From assembly GCF_963664965.1 (NCBI RefSeq), contig NZ_OY761823.1, positions 2,374,001 to 2,438,000 on the forward strand: a DNA stretch of 64,000 nucleotides. Reading direction: 5' to 3'. Origin of the DNA: an uncultured Pseudodesulfovibrio sp. GTDB lineage: Bacteria > Desulfobacterota > Desulfovibrionia > Desulfovibrionales > Desulfovibrionaceae. The position numbers were made by a program, and so were the translations under genes. This document shows, piece by piece, positions 35,355-42,135 of this stretch. The notes beneath the pieces were generated by a model. It was not told the origin of the DNA and did no database searches. It saw only the letters and a program-made list of their open reading frames with translations. The first letter of the stretch is position 1; each line of letters opens with the position of its first letter.

Positions 35355-36188
35355 ATGGCACTTTCAGAAAGCCAGAAAACTTTTATACTGGATTATTCCA
35401 CACGCCTGCTGCAACAGGATATTCTGACGAACTCTCTTTTTGGAAGTTCCAGCGTTGGCAGGGATTTGCGTAGCCTTGTGCTTGGGGATGCCCGTACTGC
35501 CACCACTTTTACGAATCCTTTTGAGCAGGCCATCAGCGGGACGTTGCGGGCTGATGCCGGTGCTACGCGTCAGGCGAGTCGTAATGTGGGCGAGGCTGCG
35601 TCCATGATGGGCGTTGCGCGAACCGATATGGCGACCATCGTTGATGCACTCAATGACATGGAAGATATTATCGATAAAATCGATACGGGTGAGTTGGATG
35701 GTTCCAGCGCTGTTGTTCAGGCGGACTATGACGCCTTGAAGGAAAAGATTACCGGGACGATTTCCAATTCCGATTTTAACGGGATCGCTCTTTTGGACGG
35801 CACAAAGTGGGGGACGAGCCAGATTGACGCCAATGGAAATGTCTTTATCCAGTCAAGCAAGGAAGGCGGTTTCAATATCACATTTCACAATGTCGAAGCG
35901 GAGAACTGGGCCGGACTGGATAAAACCAAGCTCGAACTTCCGGCAGACAGGGCCGATCAGTTGGCGCTTGTCCAGAGCCTCCAATCGGACATGAATGCGA
36001 TTCTGGATGTCTATGAAGGCAAGGAGGACAGTCTCAAATCTCAGGAATTGCACCTGCAAAGCCAGTCGCAGATACTCGACAAGGCCGCGCAGTTACGCAT
36101 GCCTGAATCAGGAACAGCGGATTTAGAAAAGCTGATTGCCGATCTCGTCGCCAAGAACCTTGGAGATATTATCAATACGGTCGGATGA
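35355..36188 (+). CDS. Flagellin-like protein
   Basis: 277 residues. The N-terminal half resembles the flagellin D0/D1 helices: ATRQASRNVGEAASMMGVARTDMATIVDALNDME (compare the flagellin ...ARNINDGISMVQTAEGAL pattern) and ISNSDFNGIALLDG (compare FNGxxLLDG). The C-terminal helix (LHLQSQSQILDKAAQLR) is less typical and the final flagellin signature is missing. Start at 35355 is set by GGGAG. The sigma-28 promoter supports a late-flagellar product. It could be a minor filament, cap or hook-associated protein or a decayed flagellin paralogue. No chaperone or other flagellar gene is adjacent. Confidence 0.75.
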   Translation: MALSESQKTFILDYSTRLLQQDILTNSLFGSSSVGRDLRSLVLGDARTATTFTNPFEQAISGTLRADAGATRQASRNVGEAASMMGVARTDMATIVDALNDMEDIIDKIDTGELDGSSAVVQADYDALKEKITGTISNSDFNGIALLDGTKWGTSQIDANGNVFIQSSKEGGFNITFHNVEAENWAGLDKTKLELPADRADQLALVQSLQSDMNAILDVYEGKEDSLKSQELHLQSQSQILDKAAQLRMPESGTADLEKLIADLVAKNLGDIINTVG

Positions 36189-36212
36189 TGGGGGGTTTTG
36201 TGCTTTAGGAGG

Positions 36213-36243
36213 ACCGGTCAGATGAATCTGGCCGGTTTTTTTG
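36213..36243 (+). terminator. Terminator after the flagellin-like gene
   Basis: ACCGGTCAGA/TCTGGCCGGT stem with a TGAA loop, followed by T6. Confidence 0.85.
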
Positions 36244-36267
36244 TGATCTTCAAGAGGAAAAGGTAAA

Positions 36268-36303
36268 AAGAAAATCGCCTTTCGTTAGAAAGGCGATTTT
36301 CTT
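36268..36303 (-). terminator. Terminator of tRNA cassette 1
   Basis: AAAGAAAATCGCCTTT pairs with AAAGGCGATTTTCTTT; on the minus strand a T-tract follows. Lies directly after tRNA-Thr. Confidence 0.85.
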
Positions 36304-36310
36304 TGATATA

Positions 36311-36386
36311 TGGAGCTGACGAGCAGGATTGAACTGCCTACCTCATCCTTACCAAGGATGCGCTCTACCGATTGAGCTACGTCAGC
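36311..36386 (-). tRNA. tRNA-Thr(GGT), copy 1
   Basis: 76 bases with encoded CCA. Acceptor GCTGACG/CGTCAGC, anticodon stem CATCC/GGATG around loop TTGGTAA (anticodon GGT), T arm GCAGG-TTCAATC-CCTGC type. Minus strand, second tRNA in the Pro-Thr cassette. Confidence 0.95.
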
Positions 36387-36397
36387 ATTTTTGATTT

Positions 36398-36480
36398 GGT
36401 TGCCGCATCTGCGTCGTTCCGGGACACTTGGAGTATTCAGGCTACACCTTCGTGTCCCGCGCCTAGCATCTACGGCAACC
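36398..36480 (-). ncRNA. Structured spacer hairpin, copy 1
   Basis: Between the two tRNAs of cassette 1. Outer stem GGTTGCCG/CGGCAACC (extended by A/T-rich pairs from 36387 to about 36491), inner perfect stem CGGGACAC/GTGTCCCG, apical loop with GTAGCCTGA. Copy 2 at 36898 keeps the pairing with different bases. Probably a processed spacer element or a small RNA; function unknown. Confidence 0.5.
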
Positions 36481-36537
36481 AAATTAAAAATGCTGTGCAT
36501 TTCGTGGTAACCGTATGCGGTCAAATCTAAAGAACTT

Positions 36538-36588
36538 CGATGAAATGGTGGACCGAATGTTTCGTCGGCCCACCGGGGTGTTTCATCG
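36538..36588 (-). repeat. Second spacer hairpin near tRNA-Pro, copy 1
   Basis: CGATGAAA/TTTCATCG outer arms and GGTGGGCCGA/TCGGTCCACC inner arms immediately 3' of tRNA-Pro in the transcript. Conserved in cassette 2 (37051-37101). Confidence 0.55.
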
Positions 36589-36590
36589 TC

Positions 36591-36667
36591 TGGTCGGGAT
36601 GAAAGGATTTGAACCTTCGACCCCTTGAACCCCATTCAAGTGCGCTCCCAAGCTGCGCTACATCCCG
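36591..36667 (-). tRNA. tRNA-Pro(GGG), copy 1
   Basis: 77 bases with CCA. Acceptor CGGGATG/CATCCCG, anticodon loop ATGGGGT (anticodon GGG), T loop TTCAAAT. First tRNA of cassette 1. Confidence 0.95.
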
Positions 36668-36679
36668 ACGCGAGAAGAG

Positions 36680-36708
36680 TGTCTATCTTCGGGGCGGAGA
36701 GAAGTCAA
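36680..36708 (-). promoter_or_regulatory. Promoter of tRNA cassette 1
   Basis: Minus-strand TTGACT (36703-36708), 17-base spacer, TAGACA (36680-36685), 13 bases before tRNA-Pro. Confidence 0.65.
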
Positions 36709-36774
36709 TCATTTTTTAACTATTTGATGTTTAAGATTTTTGTAGGGGGGCGAGGAGGGCAGAAGAAAAAAGAC

Positions 36775-36802
36775 AAGGCCATCTGATTTCTCAGATGGCC
36801 TT
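36775..36802 (-). terminator. Terminator of tRNA cassette 2
   Basis: AAGGCCATCTGA/TCAGATGGCCTT perfect stem; a T-rich run follows on the minus strand. Confidence 0.85.
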
Positions 36803-36809
36803 TGATATA

Positions 36810-36885
36810 TGGAGCTGACGAGCAGGATTGAACTGCCTACCTCGTCCTTACCAAGGACGCGCTCTACCGATTGAGCTACGTCAGC
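36810..36885 (-). tRNA. tRNA-Thr(GGT), copy 2
   Basis: 76 bases with CCA, same as copy 1 except one pair of the anticodon stem (GTCC/GGAC-type instead of ATCC/GGAT), a compensated change. Anticodon GGT. Confidence 0.95.
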
Positions 36886-36897
36886 TTTTTTGTCGAT

Positions 36898-36979
36898 GGT
36901 GCCGCATCTGACTGCGTTACGGATCACTTGAAGTAGTCAGGCTACATCTGCGTGTTCCGTGCCTTGCAGCTACGGCACC
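36898..36979 (-). ncRNA. Structured spacer hairpin, copy 2
   Basis: Outer stem GGTGCCG/CGGCACC, extended by TTTTTTGTCGA/TCGACAAAAAA (36886-36991), inner stem ACGGAACAC/GTGATCCGT with one mismatch, loop again containing GTAGCCTGA. Base changes relative to copy 1 are paired on both arms. Confidence 0.5.
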
Positions 36980-37050
36980 CTCGACAAAAAAGCTTTATCT
37001 CAGGGCCGCGTTGCGGTTTTTCGACAATGGTATCGATTTGAAAGAACTTT

Positions 37051-37101
37051 CGATGAAATGGCGGGCCGAGTGTTTCGTCGGCCCACCGGGGTACTTCATC
37101 G
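37051..37101 (-). repeat. Second spacer hairpin near tRNA-Pro, copy 2
   Basis: Arms CGATGAA/TTCATCG and GGTGGGCCGA/TCGGCCCGCC. Differs from copy 1 at paired positions while keeping the stem. Confidence 0.55.
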
Positions 37102-37103
37102 TC

Positions 37104-37180
37104 TGGTCGGGATGAAAGGATTTGAACCTTCGACCCCTTGAACCCCATTCAAGTGCGCTCCCAAGCTGCGCTACATCCCG
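37104..37180 (-). tRNA. tRNA-Pro(GGG), copy 2
   Basis: 77 bases, identical to copy 1 as far as read; anticodon GGG, CCA encoded. Confidence 0.95.
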
Positions 37181-37192
37181 ACGCGAGGTGTG

Positions 37193-37222
37193 TTACTATC
37201 TGCGTGAGGGGGCAGTTGTCAA
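37193..37222 (-). promoter_or_regulatory. Promoter of tRNA cassette 2
   Basis: Minus-strand TTGACA (37217-37222) and TAGTAA/ATAGTA at 37193-37199 with a 17-18 base spacer. Stronger than the cassette 1 promoter. Confidence 0.7.
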
Positions 37223-37307
37223 TCTCTTTTTGTGAAAAAATTCAAAGAAAGTGAAATTTTTATGCCCAATGAGAAATATGCTTCCGGTTTGGAGAAAAAA
37301 AATATAA

Positions 37308-37334
37308 CTGACAGAATGTTTGGATATTTATAAT
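37308..37334 (+). promoter_or_regulatory. Candidate cheW promoter
   Basis: CTGACA (37308-37313) and perfect TATAAT (37329-37334), short 15-base spacer. The rest of the 285-base gap 37181-37465 shows no further feature. Confidence 0.35.
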
Positions 37335-37465
37335 AGTTTTTTCAATCAGCTTGTATAAAGATGCCAACAGATGAAGTCTTGTACTGTCGGTGTCTGATAG
37401 GCGTCAGCCCGACTGGAATGAGTGTATAAATGTACGTAAATCCTCAATAGATTGGAGGAATGATT

Positions 37466-38011
37466 ATGTCAGATGAAACGTTGAAAGACATTAACCAGTT
37501 TCTGACCTTTACCCTTGGTAAGGAAATTTTTGCTTTGGATATTGGTACGGTCAGGGAAGTCCTTGAATTGACTTCGATTACCAAGATCCCCCGTACTCCG
37601 GAGTTCATGCGTGGAGTGATCAATCTTCGCGGTCATGCCGTGCCGGTTGTCGATATGCGCCTCAAGCTGGGCATGTCCAAGGGCGAAGATACCGTCGATA
37701 CTTGTATCATTATCGTTGAGATCGAATTCGACGGCGAATTTACCGTGATGGGTGCTTTGGTTGATTCCGTGCGTGAAGTCTTTGAAATGACACCTGACAC
37801 CATTGAGCCTGCTCCCAAGATGGGTGCCGCGATCAATGCCGAGTACATCCGCGGTATGGGCCGTCAGAACGAGCAGTTCATTATTATCATCGATATCAAC
37901 AAGATTTTCTCCGCCGAAGAGCTGGCCATGGCCAAGGAGATGGCCGGAGCCGGTGGTAGCCCTGAGCAGCTTCCGACAGAGGATGCGGCTTCAGCAACCA
38001 TTTCGCTTTAA
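37466..38011 (+). CDS. cheW: Chemotaxis coupling protein CheW
   Basis: 181-residue adaptor linking chemoreceptors to CheA. SH3-like CheW fold: FLTFTLGKEIFALDIGTVREVLE, PRTPEFMRGVINLRGHAVPVVDMRLKLGM (the conserved NLRG...PVVD block), ALVDSVREVFEM. Start at 37466 because GGAGG (37454-37458) is 7 bases before it and only 1 base before the alternative ATG at 37460. Stand-alone gene; a C-terminal tail of about 20 residues is extra. Ends at a bidirectional terminator. Confidence 0.94.
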   Translation: MSDETLKDINQFLTFTLGKEIFALDIGTVREVLELTSITKIPRTPEFMRGVINLRGHAVPVVDMRLKLGMSKGEDTVDTCIIIVEIEFDGEFTVMGALVDSVREVFEMTPDTIEPAPKMGAAINAEYIRGMGRQNEQFIIIIDINKIFSAEELAMAKEMAGAGGSPEQLPTEDAASATISL

Positions 38012-38015
38012 TTCC

Positions 38016-38054
38016 AAAAGGGCCTTCATCGTCAGGATGAAGGCCCTTTTTTTG
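38016..38054. terminator. Bidirectional terminator between cheW and the Smr gene
   Basis: AAAAGGGCCTTCATC/GATGAAGGCCCTTTT-type stem with A- and T-tracts on either side. Confidence 0.88.
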
Positions 38055-38058
38055 TTCA

Positions 38059-38787
38059 TTATTCCGGTTTTTCATCCCAGTTGAACACTTTGTCCCAGGA
38101 GATTTTTCCCTGGGTCTTTTTTTGTTTTCGGAGCAGTACGTAAATCGCACCGGCTCCCCCGTCCTTGGGTTGTGCGGTGCAGAATGCGAGAGTAACGCGC
38201 TTGAGCGGGTCACGGGTCAGCCATGTCTCAGTTTCTCGCCTGAGTATGCTCTGGCCTCCGGGGGAGTTGATGCCGCGCCCGGTGACGACCAGCACGCATC
38301 GATGCCCCTGAAGGTAACTTTCACGAATGAAAAACAGCAGGCTCTCGTGGGCCTGATCTGAAGTCATTCCATGGAGGTCGAGATGGGCCGCGACGCTCAG
38401 GCTGCCCGCCTTGAGTTGCTGAAATGTCTTGATGTCCAGCCCGCGAACATAGCCGTACATGAATTCATCGGTGTACTCGAGTTCAAACTCCACATCGCCA
38501 CGCATGAAGCGTTTGAGGTCGTTTTCAGCGTCATCTTCCAGAGGTGTGGCTGTCGCCTTGGGAGCGGGCTGCGGGGTGACCTGCCTTCCGCCGGGAGAAT
38601 TTATCTGTTTAACCCCCTGCATTGCGGCCATGAAGATTTCTTCATCCGGTGGAGGTGCGGCCTCTTCTTCTGTCTGCTTGGGAGATGCCTTCTTTTTGTA
38701 CGGCAGGGCGTAGGCATCCTTCTTTTCTTTTTTCGGTCCAAGTGATGCAAGGTCGCTCAAGCTCTTTATACGTTTCTTTTTGCTCAT
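38059..38787 (-). CDS. Smr-domain protein
   Basis: 242 residues. Low-complexity charged N-terminus, then a C-terminal Smr domain: LDLHGMTSDQAHESLLFFIRES and the VVTGRGINSPGGQSILRRE...WL loop (LDxHG and TGxG motifs). Smr domains nick branched DNA or cleave RNA, as on MutS2 C-termini and in E. coli SmrA/SmrB. No MutS domain here, so it is the stand-alone type. Confidence 0.88.
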   Translation of the reverse strand: MSKKKRIKSLSDLASLGPKKEKKDAYALPYKKKASPKQTEEEAAPPPDEEIFMAAMQGVKQINSPGGRQVTPQPAPKATATPLEDDAENDLKRFMRGDVEFELEYTDEFMYGYVRGLDIKTFQQLKAGSLSVAAHLDLHGMTSDQAHESLLFFIRESYLQGHRCVLVVTGRGINSPGGQSILRRETETWLTRDPLKRVTLAFCTAQPKDGGAGAIYVLLRKQKKTQGKISWDKVFNWDEKPE

Positions 38788-38936
38788 TTTTATCTCCGAT
38801 TTCGGGTCCGCTTGCGATTTTTATGCTTTTACCTATGGACTCTGTGTATTCCGTGCATATGTAGGTGATTCACTGGACTTCCGAATCAGGCTTCAGTAAA
38901 GAGCCTTTTGCACATAGACACAAAGTGAGGGAATAC

Positions 38937-39695
38937 ATGCTGACCATTGAAGACTTGCATGTCAATATCGGGGATAAACAAGTACTGGATGGAATCAACC
39001 TCCAGATCAATGAAGGGGAGACCTTTATCCTCTTCGGGCCCAACGGTTCCGGCAAGACGTCGCTGCTTATGACCTTGATGGGGTTTGGCGGATACGAAAT
39101 CACCAAGGGCAAAATCTTTTTCAAGGGCGAAGATATTACCGACGCTCCCATGTACGAGCGCGCTCGACTCGGAATCGGCATGTCGTTTCAGCGTCCGCCG
39201 ACCATTCACGGGCTGCGTACCCGGCATCTGGTCGAGCTTTGTTCCCGCAAAGGGAAAGTGAATGCTGATCTTTTGGCCGATACGGTCAATATGACCGATT
39301 TTCTTGATCGTGATATCAACTCCGGATTTTCCGGTGGTGAAATCAAGCGTTCGGAGTTGTTGCAGCTCATGGCGCAACAGCCTGATTTGGTTCTTTTCGA
39401 TGAGCCTGAATCCGGTGTAGACATGGAAAACATGCAGTTGGTCGGCAAGGTCGCTCGCGACGTGCTCGACGGCAATTTCGATGTGACTCCGGACCTGAGC
39501 CTGAAGCAACGCAAGGAACAGGCCAGCACCGCAGGGCTTATCATTACCCATACCGGATACATTCTTGATTATGTCAATGCCGACCGTGGGCAGGTGCTCT
39601 ATCAGGGCCACCTGTGCTGTGAAGGCCGTCCCAGAGACATTCTGGATCACATCCGCGAGCACGGCTACAAAGAGTGCGTGCGCTGCATGAACTAG
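38937..39695 (+). CDS. sufC: SufC-like Fe-S assembly ATPase
   Basis: 252-residue ABC ATPase. Walker A GPNGSGKTSLL, Q-loop SFQRPP, signature FSGGEIKRSELLQL, Walker B LVLFDEPESGVD. The E-S-G-V-D end and absence of any permease gene mark the SufC group. Start 38937 (MLTIEDLHVN) has GAGGG; a 24-codon upstream extension is rejected. It is followed after 22 bases by the SufB-like gene, its scaffold partner. The loop VRDVLDGNFDVTPDLSLKQRKEQAS looks longer than in E. coli SufC. Confidence 0.9.
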   Translation: MLTIEDLHVNIGDKQVLDGINLQINEGETFILFGPNGSGKTSLLMTLMGFGGYEITKGKIFFKGEDITDAPMYERARLGIGMSFQRPPTIHGLRTRHLVELCSRKGKVNADLLADTVNMTDFLDRDINSGFSGGEIKRSELLQLMAQQPDLVLFDEPESGVDMENMQLVGKVARDVLDGNFDVTPDLSLKQRKEQASTAGLIITHTGYILDYVNADRGQVLYQGHLCCEGRPRDILDHIREHGYKECVRCMN

Positions 39696-39717
39696 CAACT
39701 CCTTTTGGAGAATCGAT

Positions 39718-40878
39718 ATGAAAAAAGTTGATCTTTCCGATTTCAAGTTTGACGGCCTTGAGCAGGAAGCACTGACAGACCTGAATGATCTGTCTCAGGA
39801 AGACAAGGACCAGCTGCTGATGGCCGGTGTTGTCGCTGACGAATCCATGCGTTCCGCTTCCTACCTTCAGATGGACCATTCCGCTGTCCACTGTTCTTCA
39901 AAGGACGAAGGCGTCGAGATCATGGATATCAAGGACGCTCTTGAGAAATATGACGGTCTCAAGGATTATTACTGGACACTCGTGGACGGCGACAAGGATG
40001 AGTTCACCAAGGCAGCTCATGACAATCTGCATGGTGGGTATTTCATTCGCGTCAAGGCCGGAGCTAAGATCAAGGACCCCATTCAGTCCTGTCTGATGCT
40101 CAAGTCCGAGAATGTCGGGCAGAATGTTCATAACCTTGTCATAATCGAAGAAGAGGCCGAGGCGCATATTATTACCGGCTGTTCTGTTGCCCATGGCACC
40201 AAGGCAGGCGCGCATCTCGGTATTTCCGAATTTTTTGTCAAGAAAAACGCTTCCCTGACTTTTACCATGGTCCATAACTGGGGTGAGGATGTCGCTGTCC
40301 GTCCCCGGTCTGCCGGTGTTGTCGAGGAGGGCGGCAAGTTTCTTTCGAATTATGTCCTGCTCAAGCCAGTCAAGGATTTGCAGATGTACCCGAGCATTAC
40401 CATGAACGGCCCGCATTCCGTGGCTCGCTTCAATTCCGTGGTTGTCGCTCCCAAGGGATCGCATCTGGATATGGGCAACAAGGTGGTCATGAACGCGCCG
40501 CATACCCGCTGTGAGATCATTGCGCGGACTATCGCGACTGGCGGAACCATCATCAACCGCGGTCACATTGGTGCTCACCATGTCCCGAGCAAGGGGCATC
40601 TGGAGTGTCAGGGCCTTATCCTCGGTGACGGGCGCATCTGGGCCATTCCTGAGCTTGACGGCTCGGCTGAAGGCGTGGAGCTTTCTCATGAAGCCTCTGT
40701 CGGCAAGATCGCGCAGGACGAGATCGAGTATCTCATGGCCCGCGGGCTGGATGAGGACGAAGCGACTTCCACGATCGTTCGTGGTTTCCTGAATACGGAC
40801 ATCATGGGCCTGCCGGTTCGTTTGCAAGAGGAAATCAACAAGCAGATCGAGGAATTGCAGTCATCTGACGCAATGTAG
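39718..40878 (+). CDS. sufB: SufB/SufD-family Fe-S scaffold protein
   Basis: 386 residues with the right-handed beta-helix core of SufB/D: VKAGAKIKDPIQSCLMLKSENVGQNVHNLVIIEEEAEAHIITGC..., HLGISEFFVKKNASLTFTMVHNWG, and the C-terminal block ELSHEASVGKIAQDEIEYLMARGLDEDEATSTIVRGFL. Shorter than E. coli SufB (495). With SufC alone and no sufS, sufU or sufE, it resembles minimal two-gene SUF systems of archaea and anaerobes. RBS GGAG upstream. Followed by a terminator. Confidence 0.9.
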   Translation: MKKVDLSDFKFDGLEQEALTDLNDLSQEDKDQLLMAGVVADESMRSASYLQMDHSAVHCSSKDEGVEIMDIKDALEKYDGLKDYYWTLVDGDKDEFTKAAHDNLHGGYFIRVKAGAKIKDPIQSCLMLKSENVGQNVHNLVIIEEEAEAHIITGCSVAHGTKAGAHLGISEFFVKKNASLTFTMVHNWGEDVAVRPRSAGVVEEGGKFLSNYVLLKPVKDLQMYPSITMNGPHSVARFNSVVVAPKGSHLDMGNKVVMNAPHTRCEIIARTIATGGTIINRGHIGAHHVPSKGHLECQGLILGDGRIWAIPELDGSAEGVELSHEASVGKIAQDEIEYLMARGLDEDEATSTIVRGFLNTDIMGLPVRLQEEINKQIEELQSSDAM

Positions 40879-40900
40879 TTCTTTTGTTATTCAAAAAAAT

Positions 40901-40929
40901 GGCGGGGCGATTGCCTCGCCTTTTTTTTT
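40901..40929 (+). terminator. Terminator of sufCB
   Basis: GGCGGGGC/GCCTCGCC stem, GATT loop, then T9. Confidence 0.9.
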
Positions 40930-40956
40930 GCGGATTTCAGTAAAATGAAAATGCAC

Positions 40957-41015
40957 TTGAATAAAGCTGCTGACCGTACTAAGCACGGTAGGTATTGTTT
41001 AGGACTGCTGCCTAA
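40957..41015 (+). promoter_or_regulatory. tetR-type gene promoter with two palindromes
   Basis: -35 TTGAAT (40957-40962), 17 bases, -10 TAAGCA (40980-40985). A 17-base palindrome ACCGTACT-A-AGCACGGT (40973-40989, one mismatched pair) covers the -10, and a second, TTAGG-N7-CCTAA (40999-41015), lies just downstream. Likely autoregulatory operators. Confidence 0.5.
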
Positions 41016-41058
41016 GTGATTGGCAGATGGGTGTTTCCGGATTACCGAGGGGGATTTG

Positions 41059-41643
41059 ATGTCGAAGAAGGAAAAGATTTTGGTGGCCGCCCAGGAGCTT
41101 TTTGCTCGTTATGGATACGCCGGAACGACCATGAAGATGGTTGCGGAGCAGGCGGGCGTCGCATCAGGATTGGTGTTTCACTACTTCGATAGCAAGGAAA
41201 AGCTTTTCATGTCAGCCGGTTCCGACCTGATTGACACCATGATACTAATTTTGCGGGACAGGATTGTTGATACCCCAAACGGCTGCGAGGCCCTTGGCGT
41301 GTTTGTTCGTGCGTATTTGCAGTTCACTCTTGAAAATGAAAAGACGTTTCCTACGGTTATTCGTTGCTCGCCGTTCAGTGATGACAACCCTGATCTGGAT
41401 CGACAGAAGATCGGGGCGAAGTTCCGTGAATTGATTGATATCATAGAAGAAATATTGCGGCGTGGAGTTGAAGACGGTTCGATTGCCGACCTCCCGCTCA
41501 CGCAGACTGCATTCATGGTGTATGGCAATATCGTCGGTGCAGTGCGTACGCGTTTTCTTGCTCCGTACGAGATTCCGGGGCTGTATGATGAAGCCTGTGA
41601 CTTTGTGATGCGTAGTGTCTGCGCGCCTTCAGCAATTCGTTAA
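41059..41643 (+). CDS. TetR/AcrR-family transcriptional regulator
   Basis: 194 residues. N-terminal HTH (KEKILVAAQELFARYGYAGTTMKMVAEQAGVASGLVFHYFDSKEKLF), the canonical TetR DNA-binding domain, followed by an all-helical ligand domain. Start 41059 is set by GAGGGGG. Three bases before the next membrane-protein gene, so the two form an operon, and the palindromes upstream suggest self-control. Ligand unknown. Confidence 0.92.
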   Translation: MSKKEKILVAAQELFARYGYAGTTMKMVAEQAGVASGLVFHYFDSKEKLFMSAGSDLIDTMILILRDRIVDTPNGCEALGVFVRAYLQFTLENEKTFPTVIRCSPFSDDNPDLDRQKIGAKFRELIDIIEEILRRGVEDGSIADLPLTQTAFMVYGNIVGAVRTRFLAPYEIPGLYDEACDFVMRSVCAPSAIR

Positions 41644-41646
41644 GTT

Positions 41647-42099
41647 ATGCCTGGATACAAAGGCCATCTTGCCGGTGGCCTCTTTTTTGCCGTCATGGGG
41701 ATTGTCGGAGCGGTTCTACTGGGCTGGTTCGTGGTCGATCCGATTCTGGCTGCCGGACTTACCGGGTTTTGTCTGCTTGGCGCGTTATTCCCGGATGTCG
41801 ATACTGATTCCAAAGGGCAGAATCTTTATTATGCCGTTTTTGCATTGGTAGATCTTGGCCTGATTATTCGGGAACAGTTTGTCTGGGCCGCCTGGTTTGG
41901 GCTGTTTGCCATGCTTCCCGCACTTGGTTCACACAGAGGCTGGACGCATTCCTGGTGGGCTATGCTTGTTGTCCCCCTGCCGATTCTTGGGCTTCCGGCG
42001 TTTGTTCTTGGCGCAGAAAGTGTTGGCCGCTTTGTGCCTTTTTATGTGGCATTTGGTGGCGGATATTTTTCTCATCTGCTGTTGGACGGCGAATTCTAG
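41647..42099 (+). CDS. DUF457/YdjM-like membrane-bound metal-dependent hydrolase
   Basis: 150 residues, three or four membrane helices. Conserved HLAGGLFF at the N-terminus, LFPDVDTDSKG and SHRGWTHSWW supply the His/Asp residues of the YdjM family, whose E. coli member is a LexA-controlled inner-membrane protein. Ends HLLLDGEF, shorter than YdjM by a few residues. In an operon with the TetR regulator; substrate unknown. Confidence 0.82.
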   Translation: MPGYKGHLAGGLFFAVMGIVGAVLLGWFVVDPILAAGLTGFCLLGALFPDVDTDSKGQNLYYAVFALVDLGLIIREQFVWAAWFGLFAMLPALGSHRGWTHSWWAMLVVPLPILGLPAFVLGAESVGRFVPFYVAFGGGYFSHLLLDGEF

Positions 42100-42135
42100 C
42101 CGTACCGCTTATTCCCGTAGAATTGGTAGAGGGGG

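Noticed and set aside
36285-36927. Short minus-strand open frames reading VAQSVER...GKDEVGSSILLVSS
   Set aside because: They are the tRNA-Thr genes read as protein; the repeat of the same peptide in both cassettes comes from the tRNA sequence.
36942-37148. Open frame starting MGFKGSKVQILSSRPDD
   Set aside because: It lies over tRNA-Pro and its spacer; it reflects the tRNA and not a gene.
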